This document shows, piece by piece, positions 1 through 8,620 of a DNA stretch of 64,000 nt (within the stretch, counting starts at the first letter, position 1; each line of letters begins with the position of its first letter). Source of the stretch: Ideonella sp. Lineage in GTDB: Bacteria > Pseudomonadota > Gammaproteobacteria > Burkholderiales > Burkholderiaceae_C. Location of the stretch: the NCBI GenBank assembly GCA_016721465.1, contig JADKIA010000031.1, forward strand, positions 434,001 through 498,000, written 5' to 3'. The notes beneath the pieces are model-generated. The model was not told the origin of the DNA, did not search any database, and was given only the letters and a program-made list of their open reading frames with translations. A program made the translations under genes and the position numbers.

Positions 1-328
1 GCGGCAGGCCGGCGGTTTCGCTGCCGAAAACGAACCAGTCACCCGGGGCGAACTCGGCTCGCGCGAGCGATTGGCCGCCTTGGGTGGTGAAGGCGAAGCA
101 ACGGTCCGCTGCCGGCGCCTCGGTCTGCAGCAACGCTTGCCACGAGGCATGACGCCGAAGTTCAGCGTACTCGTGGTAGTCCAGTCCCGCGCGGCGCAAC
201 AAGCGGTCCTCCATCGAGAAACCCAGCGGTTCGACCAGATGCAGGCGGCAACCCGTGTTGGCCGCGAGTCGAATCACGTTGCCGGTGTTCGGCGGGATTT
301 CGGGGTGGACGAGCACGATGTTGAACAT
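1..328 (-). CDS. trmL: tRNA (cytidine(34)-2'-O)-methyltransferase TrmL, 3' end outside window
   Basis: The reverse strand from the ATG at 328 reads MFNIVLVHPEIPPNTGNVIR and stays open to the window edge, giving 109 codons. This is the N-terminus of the SPOUT-class methyltransferase TrmL (YibK), which 2'-O-methylates the wobble base of tRNA-Leu. The PPNTGN motif and the later FGSETAGLP segment, part of the trefoil-knot SAM site, are both visible. Family members are about 155 residues, so roughly a third is missing. It lies 73 bp downstream of comF on the same strand. Identity is clear from the motifs; the C-terminus cannot be assessed. Confidence 0.9.
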   Translation of the reverse strand, partial: MFNIVLVHPEIPPNTGNVIRLAANTGCRLHLVEPLGFSMEDRLLRRAGLDYHEYAELRRHASWQALLQTEAPAADRCFAFTTQGGQSLARAEFAPGDWFVFGSETAGLP

Positions 329-401
329 GGGCGGTCATTGTCGTGCAGCGGCAACGGGGCGTGGCCGCTGCGCATCGATTGCCCAGACCCACTCGGGTGG
401 T

Positions 402-1139
402 TCAATCGGTGCGTGGCGTACGCGCCAGCACCCAAACCTGCACCCCTGCGGCCCCAGCCAGCTTCAAGGCGTGTGCCGCCGCGTTGGCGCTGGCGCCGGT
501 GGTCATGACGTCGTCGATGAGCGCGACATGGCGCCCATGCACGTGAGCCACGTGGGCCGGATCCACCCACAACGCGTCGCGCAGGTTGGTTTCGCGCTGT
601 TGTCGCGTCAGGCCCACCTGGTGCGGTGTGTCTCGCCAGCGCTGCAGCAGGTCCGGACGGGCTTCGATGTGCAAGCATTCACCGAGGTGCCGAGCCAACT
701 CCCAGGCCTGGTTGTAGCCGCGCTCGCGCAGGCGGGCCACACTCAGGGGCATCGGAACCAACAGGGTCGTCGGGGCTTTCGGTGCCTGCGCAAGCGCTGC
801 CGCCATGCGCCTGGACAAGGCCAGTGCCAATTCCGGCTGTTGGCGGAACTTGAAGCGGGTGATCAGGCCGTCCCACGGAAACTCGTAGTCGGCCACCGCG
901 CGGGCGCCATCGAATTCGGGTGTCTCACGCTGGCAGGCCCCGCAGGGCAAGTCGGCATGCCCGGGCAGGGCGCAACGCGGGCAGCGTGGCACGGGTGCCG
1001 CGAACCGCAGAACACAACGCCTGCAAAGGGCCTCGGTACCCCAATCGCCACAGAGCTCGCACTGGCGCGGCCAGGCCGCCACGCCGCGCCCCAGCCAGCG
1101 CTTCCACCGGGCAGCAGGGGCAGGTTGGGCGTAAACCAT
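402..1139 (-). CDS. comF: ComF family protein (phosphoribosyltransferase-like)
   Basis: A 245-residue protein starting at MVYAQPAPAARW. The N-terminal part carries two CxxC pairs (CELCGDWGTEALCRRC and CPRCALPGHADLPCGAC), as in the zinc-binding region of ComF/GntX proteins. The C-terminal part is a type I phosphoribosyltransferase fold with the PRPP loop VALIDDVMTTGAS. ComF proteins are linked to DNA uptake or use of extracellular DNA; the biochemical role is unresolved. The frame is open for 18 further codons upstream, but that would run over the divergent neighbour, so the internal ATG at 1139 was chosen. It precedes trmL on the same strand. Confidence 0.88.
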   Translation of the reverse strand: MVYAQPAPAARWKRWLGRGVAAWPRQCELCGDWGTEALCRRCVLRFAAPVPRCPRCALPGHADLPCGACQRETPEFDGARAVADYEFPWDGLITRFKFRQQPELALALSRRMAAALAQAPKAPTTLLVPMPLSVARLRERGYNQAWELARHLGECLHIEARPDLLQRWRDTPHQVGLTRQQRETNLRDALWVDPAHVAHVHGRHVALIDDVMTTGASANAAAHALKLAGAAGVQVWVLARTPRTD

Positions 1140-1161
1140 GGCCTCAATATACTGGCTGGCC

Positions 1162-2070
1162 ATGCCGGCCGCACCAGCTTCCCGCCTTCCCATCGATGCT
1201 GTGGCCCAGGAGCACCTGATGCGGCGCCTGGCCCGCGTGGAAGGCGCGCCATGGCTGCATCAGGAAGTGGCGCGCCGCATGGCCGATCGCTTGAAGCTCT
1301 TTCGCGACCAGCCTTCGGACTGGATCGATTGGTGGGGCGCCTTGGCAGGTGGGGCGACTGCGGTGGCCGCGGTGTTGCCGCGGTCTCGGCGACTGGTGGT
1401 CGAGCCCAGCGATGAATGGGTGCTGCGCAGTCGGCAGCTGGCGCGTGGCCCTTGGTGGTCGATCCTTGGGCGCGGGCCTGCACAGCAACGCATCGGCCTG
1501 GTCGCCGATGCCTCGCCAGCGCAGGCATCGATGGTGTGGGCCAACATGATGCTGCACCTTTGCCCGAATCCGCCGGGGTGCATGGCACAGTGGCACGCCG
1601 CCTTGAAGGTCGGGGGCATCCTGATGTTTTCGACGCTCGGCCCGGACAGTCTGCGTGAGCTGCGTGCGCTGTATGCCGAGCAGGGCTGGCCCGCGCCGCA
1701 TGCGCCCTTCACCGACATGCACGACATCGGCGACCAGTTGGTGCACAGCGGCTTTGCCGACCCGGTGATGGACCAGGAGCGCATTGTGCTGAACTGGTCA
1801 TCGCCGCAAGCCATGCTGACCGAGATGCGCACCATGGGTGCCAACCTTTCGCCGACGCGGCCGCCTGGCTTGCACACGCCGCGTTGGCTTGCGCGCTTGC
1901 GCGACGCACTGGCTCAGCGGGCCGACGCGCAGGGTCGGATCCACCTGAGTTTCGAGGTGGTCTATGGGCATGCGTTCAAGGCAATGCCCAAAGTCGCACG
2001 TGACGACGCGGTGACCATATCGCTCGAGTCGCTGCGGTCAAAGCTGGGCGTCGAGCGACTTGATCCGTGA
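1162..2070 (+). CDS. BioC-like malonyl-ACP O-methyltransferase
   Basis: A SAM-dependent methyltransferase-like protein of about 302 residues. The segments ASMVWANMMLHLCPNP, LKVGGILMFSTLGPDSL and HDIGDQLVHSGFADPVMDQE are typical of the BioC-type family, which O-methylates malonyl-ACP at the start of biotin synthesis. The classical GxGxG SAM loop is replaced by a degenerate segment (WGALAGGATAVAAVLPRS), as seen in many betaproteobacterial members, so activity is uncertain. An ATG at 1138 is in frame but lies back to back with the comF start codon. The ATG at 1162, just before the conserved PIDAVAQ, is preferred. No other bio gene is nearby. Confidence 0.72.
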   Translation: MPAAPASRLPIDAVAQEHLMRRLARVEGAPWLHQEVARRMADRLKLFRDQPSDWIDWWGALAGGATAVAAVLPRSRRLVVEPSDEWVLRSRQLARGPWWSILGRGPAQQRIGLVADASPAQASMVWANMMLHLCPNPPGCMAQWHAALKVGGILMFSTLGPDSLRELRALYAEQGWPAPHAPFTDMHDIGDQLVHSGFADPVMDQERIVLNWSSPQAMLTEMRTMGANLSPTRPPGLHTPRWLARLRDALAQRADAQGRIHLSFEVVYGHAFKAMPKVARDDAVTISLESLRSKLGVERLDP

Positions 2071-2124
2071 CGTCTACAACACCCGCTAGAATCCGCGGTT
2101 GATCCGCCTCATGCCCCATGCGCG

Positions 2125-2160
2125 TTCGGCTGATTTTGCTGACCTTAGGGTCAAGCCGAA
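2125..2160 (+). promoter_or_regulatory. stem-loop ahead of the cytochrome oxidase locus
   Basis: The arms TTCGGCT (2125-2131) and AGCCGAA (2154-2160) are perfectly complementary. An inner stem TGACC/GGTCA (2140-2144 and 2149-2153) encloses a TTAG loop, with an 8-nt bulge on the left side. It sits between the methyltransferase gene and the first oxidase-locus gene. It could be a terminator without a U-tract, or a 5' UTR structure. Nothing in the sequence decides which. Confidence 0.35.
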
Positions 2161-2205
2161 TCACCTGAATGGCTGTTGCAGTGCATGCTGGCGAACTTCA
2201 GCCCA

Positions 2206-2781
2206 ATGAACACGACCTTCGCCCCCAGCCATTGGCCCGCCCCTGCTGTTGTCGCACGCCGCGACGCGGGTTGGTGCTTTGCGCGCGAACTCGACGCAGG
2301 TGAGGGCTGGTTCTTCGAACTCAAGCGCAAGGTCTCGCTATCGCCGAGGCAGTTACTGGGGTGCTTCGGGATCGTGAGCGTGCTGTCGCTGTTGGTCGCG
2401 GCTGGCCTGTGGTCGCAGGGCGCGTCGATGGTCATGGTGTTCACAGGCATCGAGCTGCTGGCCGTGGCCGTTGCCCTGCTGGTCGTGGCACGTCACACAG
2501 GTGATCGCGAGCTGATCACCTTGGCCAATCGCGAATTGGCGGTTGAGCAGCGCCGCGGCCGCCAAGTGGATCGGGCCCGTTTCCGCGCCGAATGGGTGCG
2601 GGTCGAGCCGGCTGGCGGGGAGGGCTCGCTGGTGGAGTTGTCGGGGGAAGGGCGCAGCGTGCGCGTCGGCCGGCATGTCCGCCCGGAACTGCGGGTGGTG
2701 CTTGCACAAGAACTCCGTCGCGTGCTGAGGTTGGCGCGCGCAACGGACGGTCAGGTTTCGGATCACGAACTTAAAGCATGA
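2206..2781 (+). CDS. DUF2244 domain-containing membrane protein
   Basis: A 191-residue protein starting MNTTFAPSHWPAP. Two adjacent hydrophobic helices (about residues 55-100, LLGCFGIVSVLSLLVAAGLW and MVMVFTGIELLAVAVALLVV) are followed by a soluble tail with the DUF2244 pattern RHTGDRE and FRAEWVRVE. In Burkholderiales this family commonly precedes coxB. Its stop overlaps the coxB start (ATGA), which implies translational coupling. A role in oxidase assembly is inferred from position only. Ten codons upstream there is a weaker in-frame ATG. Confidence 0.8.
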   Translation: MNTTFAPSHWPAPAVVARRDAGWCFARELDAGEGWFFELKRKVSLSPRQLLGCFGIVSVLSLLVAAGLWSQGASMVMVFTGIELLAVAVALLVVARHTGDRELITLANRELAVEQRRGRQVDRARFRAEWVRVEPAGGEGSLVELSGEGRSVRVGRHVRPELRVVLAQELRRVLRLARATDGQVSDHELKA

Positions 2782-3956
2782 CGATGAACATGATGAACAA
2801 GCTTCGGCATCGGGTCGGCCAGGGGGCCTTGGCTCTGAGCGCGGCAACAGCGACCCAGGCGGCACAGGCCGTCAACGACCTGGCGGGGGGGCCGGCCAAG
2901 AACCAGATCGACCTGCACCCGCCGGTCACGCGCATTGCCACGGAAGTGATTGGCCTGCACAACTTCCTGATGATCATCTGCGTCGTGATCTTCATCGCGG
3001 TGTTTGGCGTGATGTTCTATTCGATCCTCAAGCACCGCAAGTCGCTGGGCCACAAGTCGGCCAACTTCCACGAGAGCGTGGCGGTCGAGATCGCCTGGAC
3101 CATCGTGCCCTTCCTGATCGTCACGGCGATGGGCCTGATGGCCACCAAGACCGTGGTGGCCATGAAGGACACCAGCAACGCCGACCTCACCATCAAGACC
3201 ACTGGCTACCAGTGGAAGTGGGGCTACGACTACCTGAAGGGCGAGGGCGAAGGCATCGGCTTCCTGTCCCAGCTCGATCTGGCACAGCGCCAGATGTCAG
3301 ACGCCGGCAAGCCCGAGGGCGACAACTACCTGCTGAAGGTGGACAACCCCCTGGTGGTGCCGGTGGACAAGAAGATCCGCATCATCACCACTGCCGCCGA
3401 CGTGATCCACTCTTGGATGATTCCGGCTTTTGCGGTGAAGCAGGATGCGATTCCCGGCTTCGTCCGCGACACCTGGTTCCGCGCCGAGAAGACCGGCGAC
3501 TTCTATGGCCAGTGCGTCGAGCTGTGTGGCAAGGAGCACGCCTACATGCCGATCCACGTGAAGGTGCTGTCGGCCGCCGACTACACCAAGTGGGTGGAAG
3601 GCAAGAAGAAGGAAATGGCCGCGAAGGCCGACGACCCGAGCAAGGTTTGGGCGATGGATGCCCTGGTGGCCCGTGGCGAGAAGGTCTACACCGCCAACTG
3701 CGCGGTCTGCCACAGGCCTGATGGCAAGGGTGCAGGCCCGATCAAGCCACTCGACGGCTCGGCCATCGTGCAGGACGCCGACAAGGCCAAGCAGGTCGCC
3801 TTGGTGCTGGCTGGTGTGAACAACGGTGCGATGCCCGCGTGGAAGGCCTTGTCCGACACCGACCTCGCGGCCGTGATCACCTACACGAAGAACCACTGGT
3901 CCAACAAGACGGGCCAAGTCGTTCAGCCGGCCGACGTCGTCGCCGCTCGCAAGTAA
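2778..3956 (+). CDS. coxB: cytochrome c oxidase subunit II with C-terminal heme c domain
   Basis: A 392-residue inner-membrane subunit that takes electrons into the oxidase. There is an N-terminal signal-like segment, then two transmembrane helices (about residues 58-85 and 98-122). A cupredoxin domain follows with the CuA-site segment GQCVELCGKEHAYM near residues 247-260. The C-terminal extension carries the heme c motif CAVCH near residue 312 and a later Met-containing GAMPAW. The fused cytochrome c domain is the caa3-type arrangement common in betaproteobacteria. The start overlaps the DUF2244 stop and coxA follows after 32 bp. Confidence 0.97.
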   Translation: MTMNMMNKLRHRVGQGALALSAATATQAAQAVNDLAGGPAKNQIDLHPPVTRIATEVIGLHNFLMIICVVIFIAVFGVMFYSILKHRKSLGHKSANFHESVAVEIAWTIVPFLIVTAMGLMATKTVVAMKDTSNADLTIKTTGYQWKWGYDYLKGEGEGIGFLSQLDLAQRQMSDAGKPEGDNYLLKVDNPLVVPVDKKIRIITTAADVIHSWMIPAFAVKQDAIPGFVRDTWFRAEKTGDFYGQCVELCGKEHAYMPIHVKVLSAADYTKWVEGKKKEMAAKADDPSKVWAMDALVARGEKVYTANCAVCHRPDGKGAGPIKPLDGSAIVQDADKAKQVALVLAGVNNGAMPAWKALSDTDLAAVITYTKNHWSNKTGQVVQPADVVAARK

Positions 3957-3988
3957 TCCCAGACCCAGATCGCTGAAAGGCACCGCCC

Positions 3989-5617
3989 ATGAGCGCCGTC
4001 CTCGACCACCCGAACGCCCACGACCACGATCACGATCACGACCACCACGGCGCGCCGCACGGCTGGCGCCGCTGGGTCTTCGCCACGAATCACAAGGACA
4101 TCGGCACGATGTACCTGTTGTTCTCGTTCACCATGCTGATGATCGGTGGCGTGCTGGCCTTGTGCATCCGTGCCGAGTTGTTCCAGCCGGGGCTGCAGTA
4201 TTTCAATCCCGAGTTGTTCAACTCGTTCACCACCATGCATGGCCTGATCATGGTGTTCGGCGCGATCATGCCGGCCTTCGTGGGCTTCGCGAACTGGATG
4301 ATCCCGCTGCAGATCGGTGCCGCGGACATGGCCTTTGCGCGCATGAACAACTTCAGCTTCTGGCTGTTGATTCCGGCCGCGTCGATGCTGGCCGGTTCGT
4401 TCTTCATGCCCGGCGGCGCACCGGCCGCTGGCTGGACGCTCTATGCACCGTTGACCCTTCAGATGGGCCCTTCGATGGATGCCGGCATCTTCGCGATGCA
4501 CATCATGGGGGCAAGCTCCATCATGGGCTCGATCAACATCATCGTCACGATCCTGAACATGCGCGCGCCGGGCATGACGCTGATGAAGATGCCGCTGTTT
4601 GCGTGGACCTGGCTGATCACCGCCTACCTGCTGATCGCCGTGATGCCGGTGCTCGCCGGCGCCATCACGATGACGCTGACGGACCGCCATTTCGGCACCA
4701 GTTTCTTCACCCCGGCCGGCGGTGGTGACCCGATCATGTACCAGCACATCTTCTGGTTCTTCGGGCACCCCGAGGTGTACATCATGATCCTGCCGGCCTT
4801 CGGCATCATCAGCGCCATCGTGCCGGCCTTTGCCCGCAAGCGCCTGTTCGGCTACACGTCGATGGTGTATGCCACCGCTTCGATCGCGATCCTGTCCTTC
4901 ATCGTGTGGGCGCACCACATGTACGTCACCGGCATGCCGGTGACGGGTCAACTGTTCTTCATGTACGCCACCATGCTGATTGCCGTGCCCACGGGCGTGA
5001 AGATCTTCAACTGGGTGGCCACCATGTGGCGGGGCTCGATGACTTTCGAGACGCCGATGCTGTGGGCCGTCGGTTTCATCTTCGTGTTCACGATCGGAGG
5101 ATTCACGGGCCTGATCCTGTCGATGGCGCCGGTGGATATTCAGTTGCAGGACACCTATTATGTCGTCGCCCACTTCCACTACGTGCTGGTGGCCGGCTCG
5201 TTGTTCGCGCTGTTCGCGGGCGTGTATTACTGGGGCCCGAAGTGGACCGGCGTCATGTACTCCGAGTTCCGCGGCAAGTTGCACTTCTGGTGGTCGCTGA
5301 TCGCGTTCAACGTCACCTTCTTCCCGATGCACTTCCTGGGCCTGGCCGGCATGCCGCGTCGTTACGCCGACTACCCCATGCAGTTCACCGACTTCAACCA
5401 GATCGCCAGCATTGGCGCGTTTGCGTTTGGTTTTGCACAGGTGTACTTCTTCCTGTTCGTCGTGGTACCGATGATGCGTGGACAGGGCGAGAAGGCCCCG
5501 CAAAAGCCGTGGGAAGGGGCCGAGGGACTTGAGTGGGAAGTGCCCTCGCCGGCGCCGTTCCATACCTTCGAGAACCCACCCAAGCTGGATGCGTCGGCCA
5601 CCCGAATCGTCGGCTGA
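3989..5617 (+). CDS. ctaD: cytochrome c oxidase subunit I
   Basis: A 542-residue catalytic subunit with about twelve hydrophobic helices. It holds heme a and the heme a3/CuB oxygen-reduction site. Diagnostic segments are the CuB/Tyr helix HPEVYIMILPAFG, the WAHHMYVTGM pair of histidines and the DTYYVVAHFHYVL segment carrying heme ligands. The N-terminus has an unusual His/Asp run (HDHDHDHDHH, residues 11-20) before the conserved GWRRWVFATNHKDIGTMY. It lies in the cox operon between coxB and a small assembly peptide. Confidence 0.98.
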   Translation: MSAVLDHPNAHDHDHDHDHHGAPHGWRRWVFATNHKDIGTMYLLFSFTMLMIGGVLALCIRAELFQPGLQYFNPELFNSFTTMHGLIMVFGAIMPAFVGFANWMIPLQIGAADMAFARMNNFSFWLLIPAASMLAGSFFMPGGAPAAGWTLYAPLTLQMGPSMDAGIFAMHIMGASSIMGSINIIVTILNMRAPGMTLMKMPLFAWTWLITAYLLIAVMPVLAGAITMTLTDRHFGTSFFTPAGGGDPIMYQHIFWFFGHPEVYIMILPAFGIISAIVPAFARKRLFGYTSMVYATASIAILSFIVWAHHMYVTGMPVTGQLFFMYATMLIAVPTGVKIFNWVATMWRGSMTFETPMLWAVGFIFVFTIGGFTGLILSMAPVDIQLQDTYYVVAHFHYVLVAGSLFALFAGVYYWGPKWTGVMYSEFRGKLHFWWSLIAFNVTFFPMHFLGLAGMPRRYADYPMQFTDFNQIASIGAFAFGFAQVYFFLFVVVPMMRGQGEKAPQKPWEGAEGLEWEVPSPAPFHTFENPPKLDASATRIVG

Positions 5618-5633
5618 TCGGAGCCTGCTGACC

Positions 5634-5756
5634 ATGACGATGAAGCCAACCGAACAGCAACGCAAGGCAAACCTGAAGCTGGCACTCGTGCTGGCCTCGG
5701 TGGCCCTGGTGCTGGGCGTTGGATTCGTGGCCAAGGTGGTTCTGTTCGGACGCTGA
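5634..5756 (+). CDS. cytochrome oxidase small assembly protein
   Basis: A 40-residue peptide (MTMKPTEQQRKANLKLALVL at its start) with a charged N-terminus and a single transmembrane helix ending FVAKVVLFGR. Short single-helix proteins of this form occupy the slot between coxA and ctaG in Burkholderiales and are thought to help oxidase assembly. It starts 17 bp after coxA and ends 10 bp before ctaG, so it is almost certainly in the same transcript. The frame is also open far upstream inside coxA, but that part is an out-of-frame shadow. Confidence 0.82.
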   Translation: MTMKPTEQQRKANLKLALVLASVALVLGVGFVAKVVLFGR

Positions 5757-5765
5757 TCGCGCACC

Positions 5766-6389
5766 ATGCCCTTGCCCGCCTTTCTTGCCAGCCTGCACCG
5801 AGACAACCGTCGGATGCTGGGCAAGCTGGCGGTCATTGCCGCAGCGATGTTCGGTTTCGGTTATGCCTTGGTGCCGCTGTACAAGTCGATTTGCGACGCG
5901 CTGGGCATCAATGTGCTGACCTTGAGCGACAAGAACAACTCGTCGGATCCGCTGCTCACCGGAGGACGCAAGGCCAACACCCAGGTCGACTACAGCCGCA
6001 CGGTCACGATCGAATTCGATGCCAATTCGCGTGGCCCCTGGGATTTCAAGCCGGCAGTGCGTTCGATGCAGGTGCACCCCGGTGAGATGGCCACGGTGAT
6101 GTACGAGTTTCGCAACGTGCAGGATCGCACCATGGCTGCGCAGGCGATTCCGAGTTACGCCCCCATGCAGGCCAGTTCGCACTTCAACAAGCTCGAATGC
6201 TTTTGCTTCAACGAATACGTGCTCAAGCCTGGCGAAAGCAAGCAGTGGCCTGTGGTGTTCTTCGTCGACGACAAGCTGCCCAGGGACGTCAACACCATCA
6301 CGCTGTCCTACACCTTCTTCGAAGTGCCCGGTAAGTTGAAGGCCACGGGCAAGGTCGTCGGACTTGGCTTGCAGGGGGTTCGTTCGTGA
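5766..6389 (+). CDS. ctaG: cytochrome c oxidase assembly protein CtaG/Cox11
   Basis: A 207-residue membrane-anchored copper chaperone that inserts CuB into subunit I. An N-terminal membrane helix (about residues 15-38, ending YALVPLYKSICDALG) precedes the periplasmic domain. The copper-binding motif ECFCFNEYVLKPGE appears near residue 142, and the conserved ending LSYTFFEV is present. Length and motifs match the Cox11 family. The stop overlaps the next gene by 4 nt. Confidence 0.96.
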   Translation: MPLPAFLASLHRDNRRMLGKLAVIAAAMFGFGYALVPLYKSICDALGINVLTLSDKNNSSDPLLTGGRKANTQVDYSRTVTIEFDANSRGPWDFKPAVRSMQVHPGEMATVMYEFRNVQDRTMAAQAIPSYAPMQASSHFNKLECFCFNEYVLKPGESKQWPVVFFVDDKLPRDVNTITLSYTFFEVPGKLKATGKVVGLGLQGVRS

Positions 6390-6619
6390 GCGATGACGGG
6401 CTGAAGGCCGCCGCGGGACGTCGAGCCACGCCCTGGCAAACCATGCGTGCGGTGGCGTGGTCGTTCTTCGGCGTGCGCCGCTCGAAGGATCTGGAACAGG
6501 ATGTGGCACGGCTCAACCCCGTCCACGTGGTGATTGCAGGGCTGATCGGTGCGGCGGTGTTTGTCGCCAGCCTGGTCATGCTGGTGAAGTGGGTGGTGGC
6601 CAGCGGCGTCGCCGCCTGA
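6386..6619 (+). CDS. DUF2970 domain-containing protein
   Basis: A 77-residue protein with GTG start coupled to the ctaG stop. Residues 16-45 (TMRAVAWSFFGVRRSKDLEQ onward) match the DUF2970 pattern, and residues 49-72 form one transmembrane helix. The family is routinely found between ctaG and coxC in betaproteobacteria. Its function is not known; a part in oxidase biogenesis is inferred from this fixed position. Confidence 0.82.
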   Translation: MSDDGLKAAAGRRATPWQTMRAVAWSFFGVRRSKDLEQDVARLNPVHVVIAGLIGAAVFVASLVMLVKWVVASGVAA

Positions 6620-6672
6620 GTTCGCCACCCCAGAAATTCAACGAGTTTTCGGTTTCGAGGAGAGCACTCAAG

Positions 6673-7557
6673 ATGTCCGCAGCGACGCACCATGGGTCCA
6701 CGCCCTACTACTTCGTGCCCAACCCGTCACGGCACCCCGCCATGGCGGCATTGGGCCTGTTCTTCGTCATCCTGGGCGCAAGCCAATGGGTGAACGGGCA
6801 CGGCTGGGGCGCTTGGTCACTGCTGGCGGGCCTGGCAATCTGGCTGTCCACGCTGTTCGTCTGGTTTCGTGAAGCCATCGCCGAGAGCGAAGGCGGCATG
6901 TATTCCGACCGCATCGACGTGTCCTACCGCTGGAGCATGAGCTGGTTCATCTTCTCGGAGGTGATGTTCTTCGCAGCCTTCTTCGGTGCGCTGTACTGGG
7001 CCCGCTCGTTTGCGATCCCGATGCTGGGCAACCTCGACCACCAGATCCTGTGGCCCGACTTCAAGGCCATCTGGCCGAGCGCCGGTGGCGGTGTGACCGC
7101 ATCGCCCGCCGGCACTGTAGAGCCCTTCGCGACGATGGGCCCTTGGCCGATCCCGACCATCAACACCGCGCTGCTGCTCACTTCCGGCGTCACGTTGACC
7201 ATCGCACACCATGCGCTCATCGCCGGCCATCGCGCCAAGACGATCGGCTGGATGTGGATCACGGTGATCCTGGGCATCACCTTCTTGTCGCTTCAAGGCT
7301 ACGAGTACTACCACGCCTACCATGAACTGAACCTCAAGCTCAGTTCGGGCATCTTCGGCTCCACCTTCTTCATGCTCACCGGCTTCCACGGTTTCCACGT
7401 GTTCGTGGGCATGTTGATGCTGCTGTTCATCACGCTGCGATTGATGAAGGGCCACTTCACGCCCGAGCGTCACTTCGGCTTCGAAGGCGCCGCCTGGTAC
7501 TGGCACTTCGTCGACGTGGTCTGGCTCGGCCTGTACATCCTGGTGTACTGGTTCTGA
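6673..7557 (+). CDS. coxC: cytochrome c oxidase subunit III
   Basis: A 294-residue subunit with seven hydrophobic helices. Family hallmarks are the N-terminal YYFVPNPSRHP, SEVMFFAAFFGALYWAR, EYYHAYHELNLKLSSGIFGS and the ending WHFVDVVWLGLYILVYW. The ATG follows a GGAGAG ribosome-binding site at 6659-6664. A strong bidirectional terminator follows, so the first oxidase transcript probably ends here. Confidence 0.97.
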   Translation: MSAATHHGSTPYYFVPNPSRHPAMAALGLFFVILGASQWVNGHGWGAWSLLAGLAIWLSTLFVWFREAIAESEGGMYSDRIDVSYRWSMSWFIFSEVMFFAAFFGALYWARSFAIPMLGNLDHQILWPDFKAIWPSAGGGVTASPAGTVEPFATMGPWPIPTINTALLLTSGVTLTIAHHALIAGHRAKTIGWMWITVILGITFLSLQGYEYYHAYHELNLKLSSGIFGSTFFMLTGFHGFHVFVGMLMLLFITLRLMKGHFTPERHFGFEGAAWYWHFVDVVWLGLYILVYWF

Positions 7558-7577
7558 CGCGGCTCCCGCCCGCCGTC

Positions 7578-7602
7578 AAGACGCCGCCTTGCGCGGCGTC
7601 TT
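7578..7602. terminator. bidirectional Rho-independent terminator
   Basis: The arms AAGACGCCGC (7578-7587) and GCGGCGTCTT (7593-7602) are perfectly complementary around the loop CTTGC and are followed by T-rich TTGCTTCTT. It lies between convergent genes, coxC on plus and the DUF2909 gene on minus, and could end both transcripts. Confidence 0.8.
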
Positions 7603-7612
7603 TGCTTCTTGA

Positions 7613-7834
7613 TCAGCCTCCAGTGGGCAGCCCGGTGGGGTGGATCCAGCCCATGCGCCATCCCAGCAGGATGAACAGGAACACCGCCACCGACAAGGCC
7701 ACCCGCAACGCCAGTGCGCGCGCCATGCGGGTGTCGCGGTCCTTCGGCGTGTCACCCTTGCGCAGCATGAACAGCCCGGCGCTGCCCAGGGCTGCGAGCA
7801 CCAGGACGAGCGCAATCACGATCACGGTTTTCAT
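7613..7834 (-). CDS. twin transmembrane protein, DUF2909 family
   Basis: A 73-residue protein: an N-terminal helix (MKTVIVIALVLVLAALGSAG), a basic loop containing KGDTPKDRDTRMARALALRV, and a second helix with the WRMGWIHPTG ending. The two-helix layout and the RMxRALxxRVxLS core fit DUF2909. The gene is often found opposite coxC in Burkholderiales. Function is unknown. Confidence 0.8.
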   Translation of the reverse strand: MKTVIVIALVLVLAALGSAGLFMLRKGDTPKDRDTRMARALALRVALSVAVFLFILLGWRMGWIHPTGLPTGG

Positions 7835-7885
7835 GGGGCCCGATTATCCGGCTCCGCCAACGCAGCCGGGCCAGGCGACGACCGT

Positions 7886-8620
7886 ATGTGCGGCCTGATC
7901 CGATCCCGTGGATTGGTGCTTGCGGTGACGCTGCTGGCTGCTGCGGCTACCGCGCGCTTGGGGTTCTGGCAGCTCGATCGTGCCGCAGTCAAGCAAGGGC
8001 TGCAGGCGAGCGTGGCGCAGCGCGCTGCCGAGCCTGTCCTGCCGCAAGCCGATCTGGCACGCGATGAGGCCAGTGCCGAGCTCCAGTACCACCGCCGAAT
8101 CCATGCGCATGGACAGTGGCTGAGTCGGCACACCGTCTACCTGGACAACCGGCAGATGAACGGTCACCCTGGGTTCTTTGTGCTCACCCCGCTGCTGTTG
8201 GCGCCAGGTGACGCCGTGCTGGTGCAGCGCGGTTGGGTGCCACGCGACGCCGCCCATCGCTCGCACGTCAAGACGCTGCAAGATCCGCCGGGCGTGGTGA
8301 GTGTGCTGGCTCGCGTGGCCGCGCCGCCGTCCAAGTTGTTCGAGATGCACGCCGGCGACGCTGGTGTGATCCGGCAAAATCTCGACCTTGCCGCGTTTTC
8401 GCGCGAGATTGGCGTGCGGTTGCGGCCGCTGTCTTTGCAGCAGATCGATGGGCCGGACTCGCCCGCAGATGGGCTTCAGCGCCAGTGGTTCGTGCCAGCG
8501 GTGGACGTCGACAAGCACCACGGCTATGCATTCCAATGGTTCGCGCTCTGCGCCTTGATCCTGGGCCTCTATGTCTGGTTCCAACTCATCCAACCCCGAC
8601 GTCAATCCCGACGTGCATGA
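7886..8620 (+). CDS. SURF1 family cytochrome oxidase biogenesis protein
   Basis: A 244-residue inner-membrane protein needed for heme A insertion or oxidase assembly. There are two membrane helices, one N-terminal (about residues 8-28) and one C-terminal (FQWFALCALILGLYVWFQL). Between them are the SURF1 signatures LGFWQLDRA, YLDNRQMNGHPGFFVLTPL, VLVQRGWVPRD and the HHGYAFQW block. The start is the ATG at 7886; the frame is open further upstream but that stretch lies over the opposite-strand DUF2909 gene. The end overlaps the next gene by 50 bp. Confidence 0.93.
   Translation: MCGLIRSRGLVLAVTLLAAAATARLGFWQLDRAAVKQGLQASVAQRAAEPVLPQADLARDEASAELQYHRRIHAHGQWLSRHTVYLDNRQMNGHPGFFVLTPLLLAPGDAVLVQRGWVPRDAAHRSHVKTLQDPPGVVSVLARVAAPPSKLFEMHAGDAGVIRQNLDLAAFSREIGVRLRPLSLQQIDGPDSPADGLQRQWFVPAVDVDKHHGYAFQWFALCALILGLYVWFQLIQPRRQSRRA

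Noticed and set aside
3923..5836. A 637-codon minus-strand frame.
   Set aside because: It mirrors coxA and neighbours, is full of Arg, His and Asp runs and has no recognisable domain.
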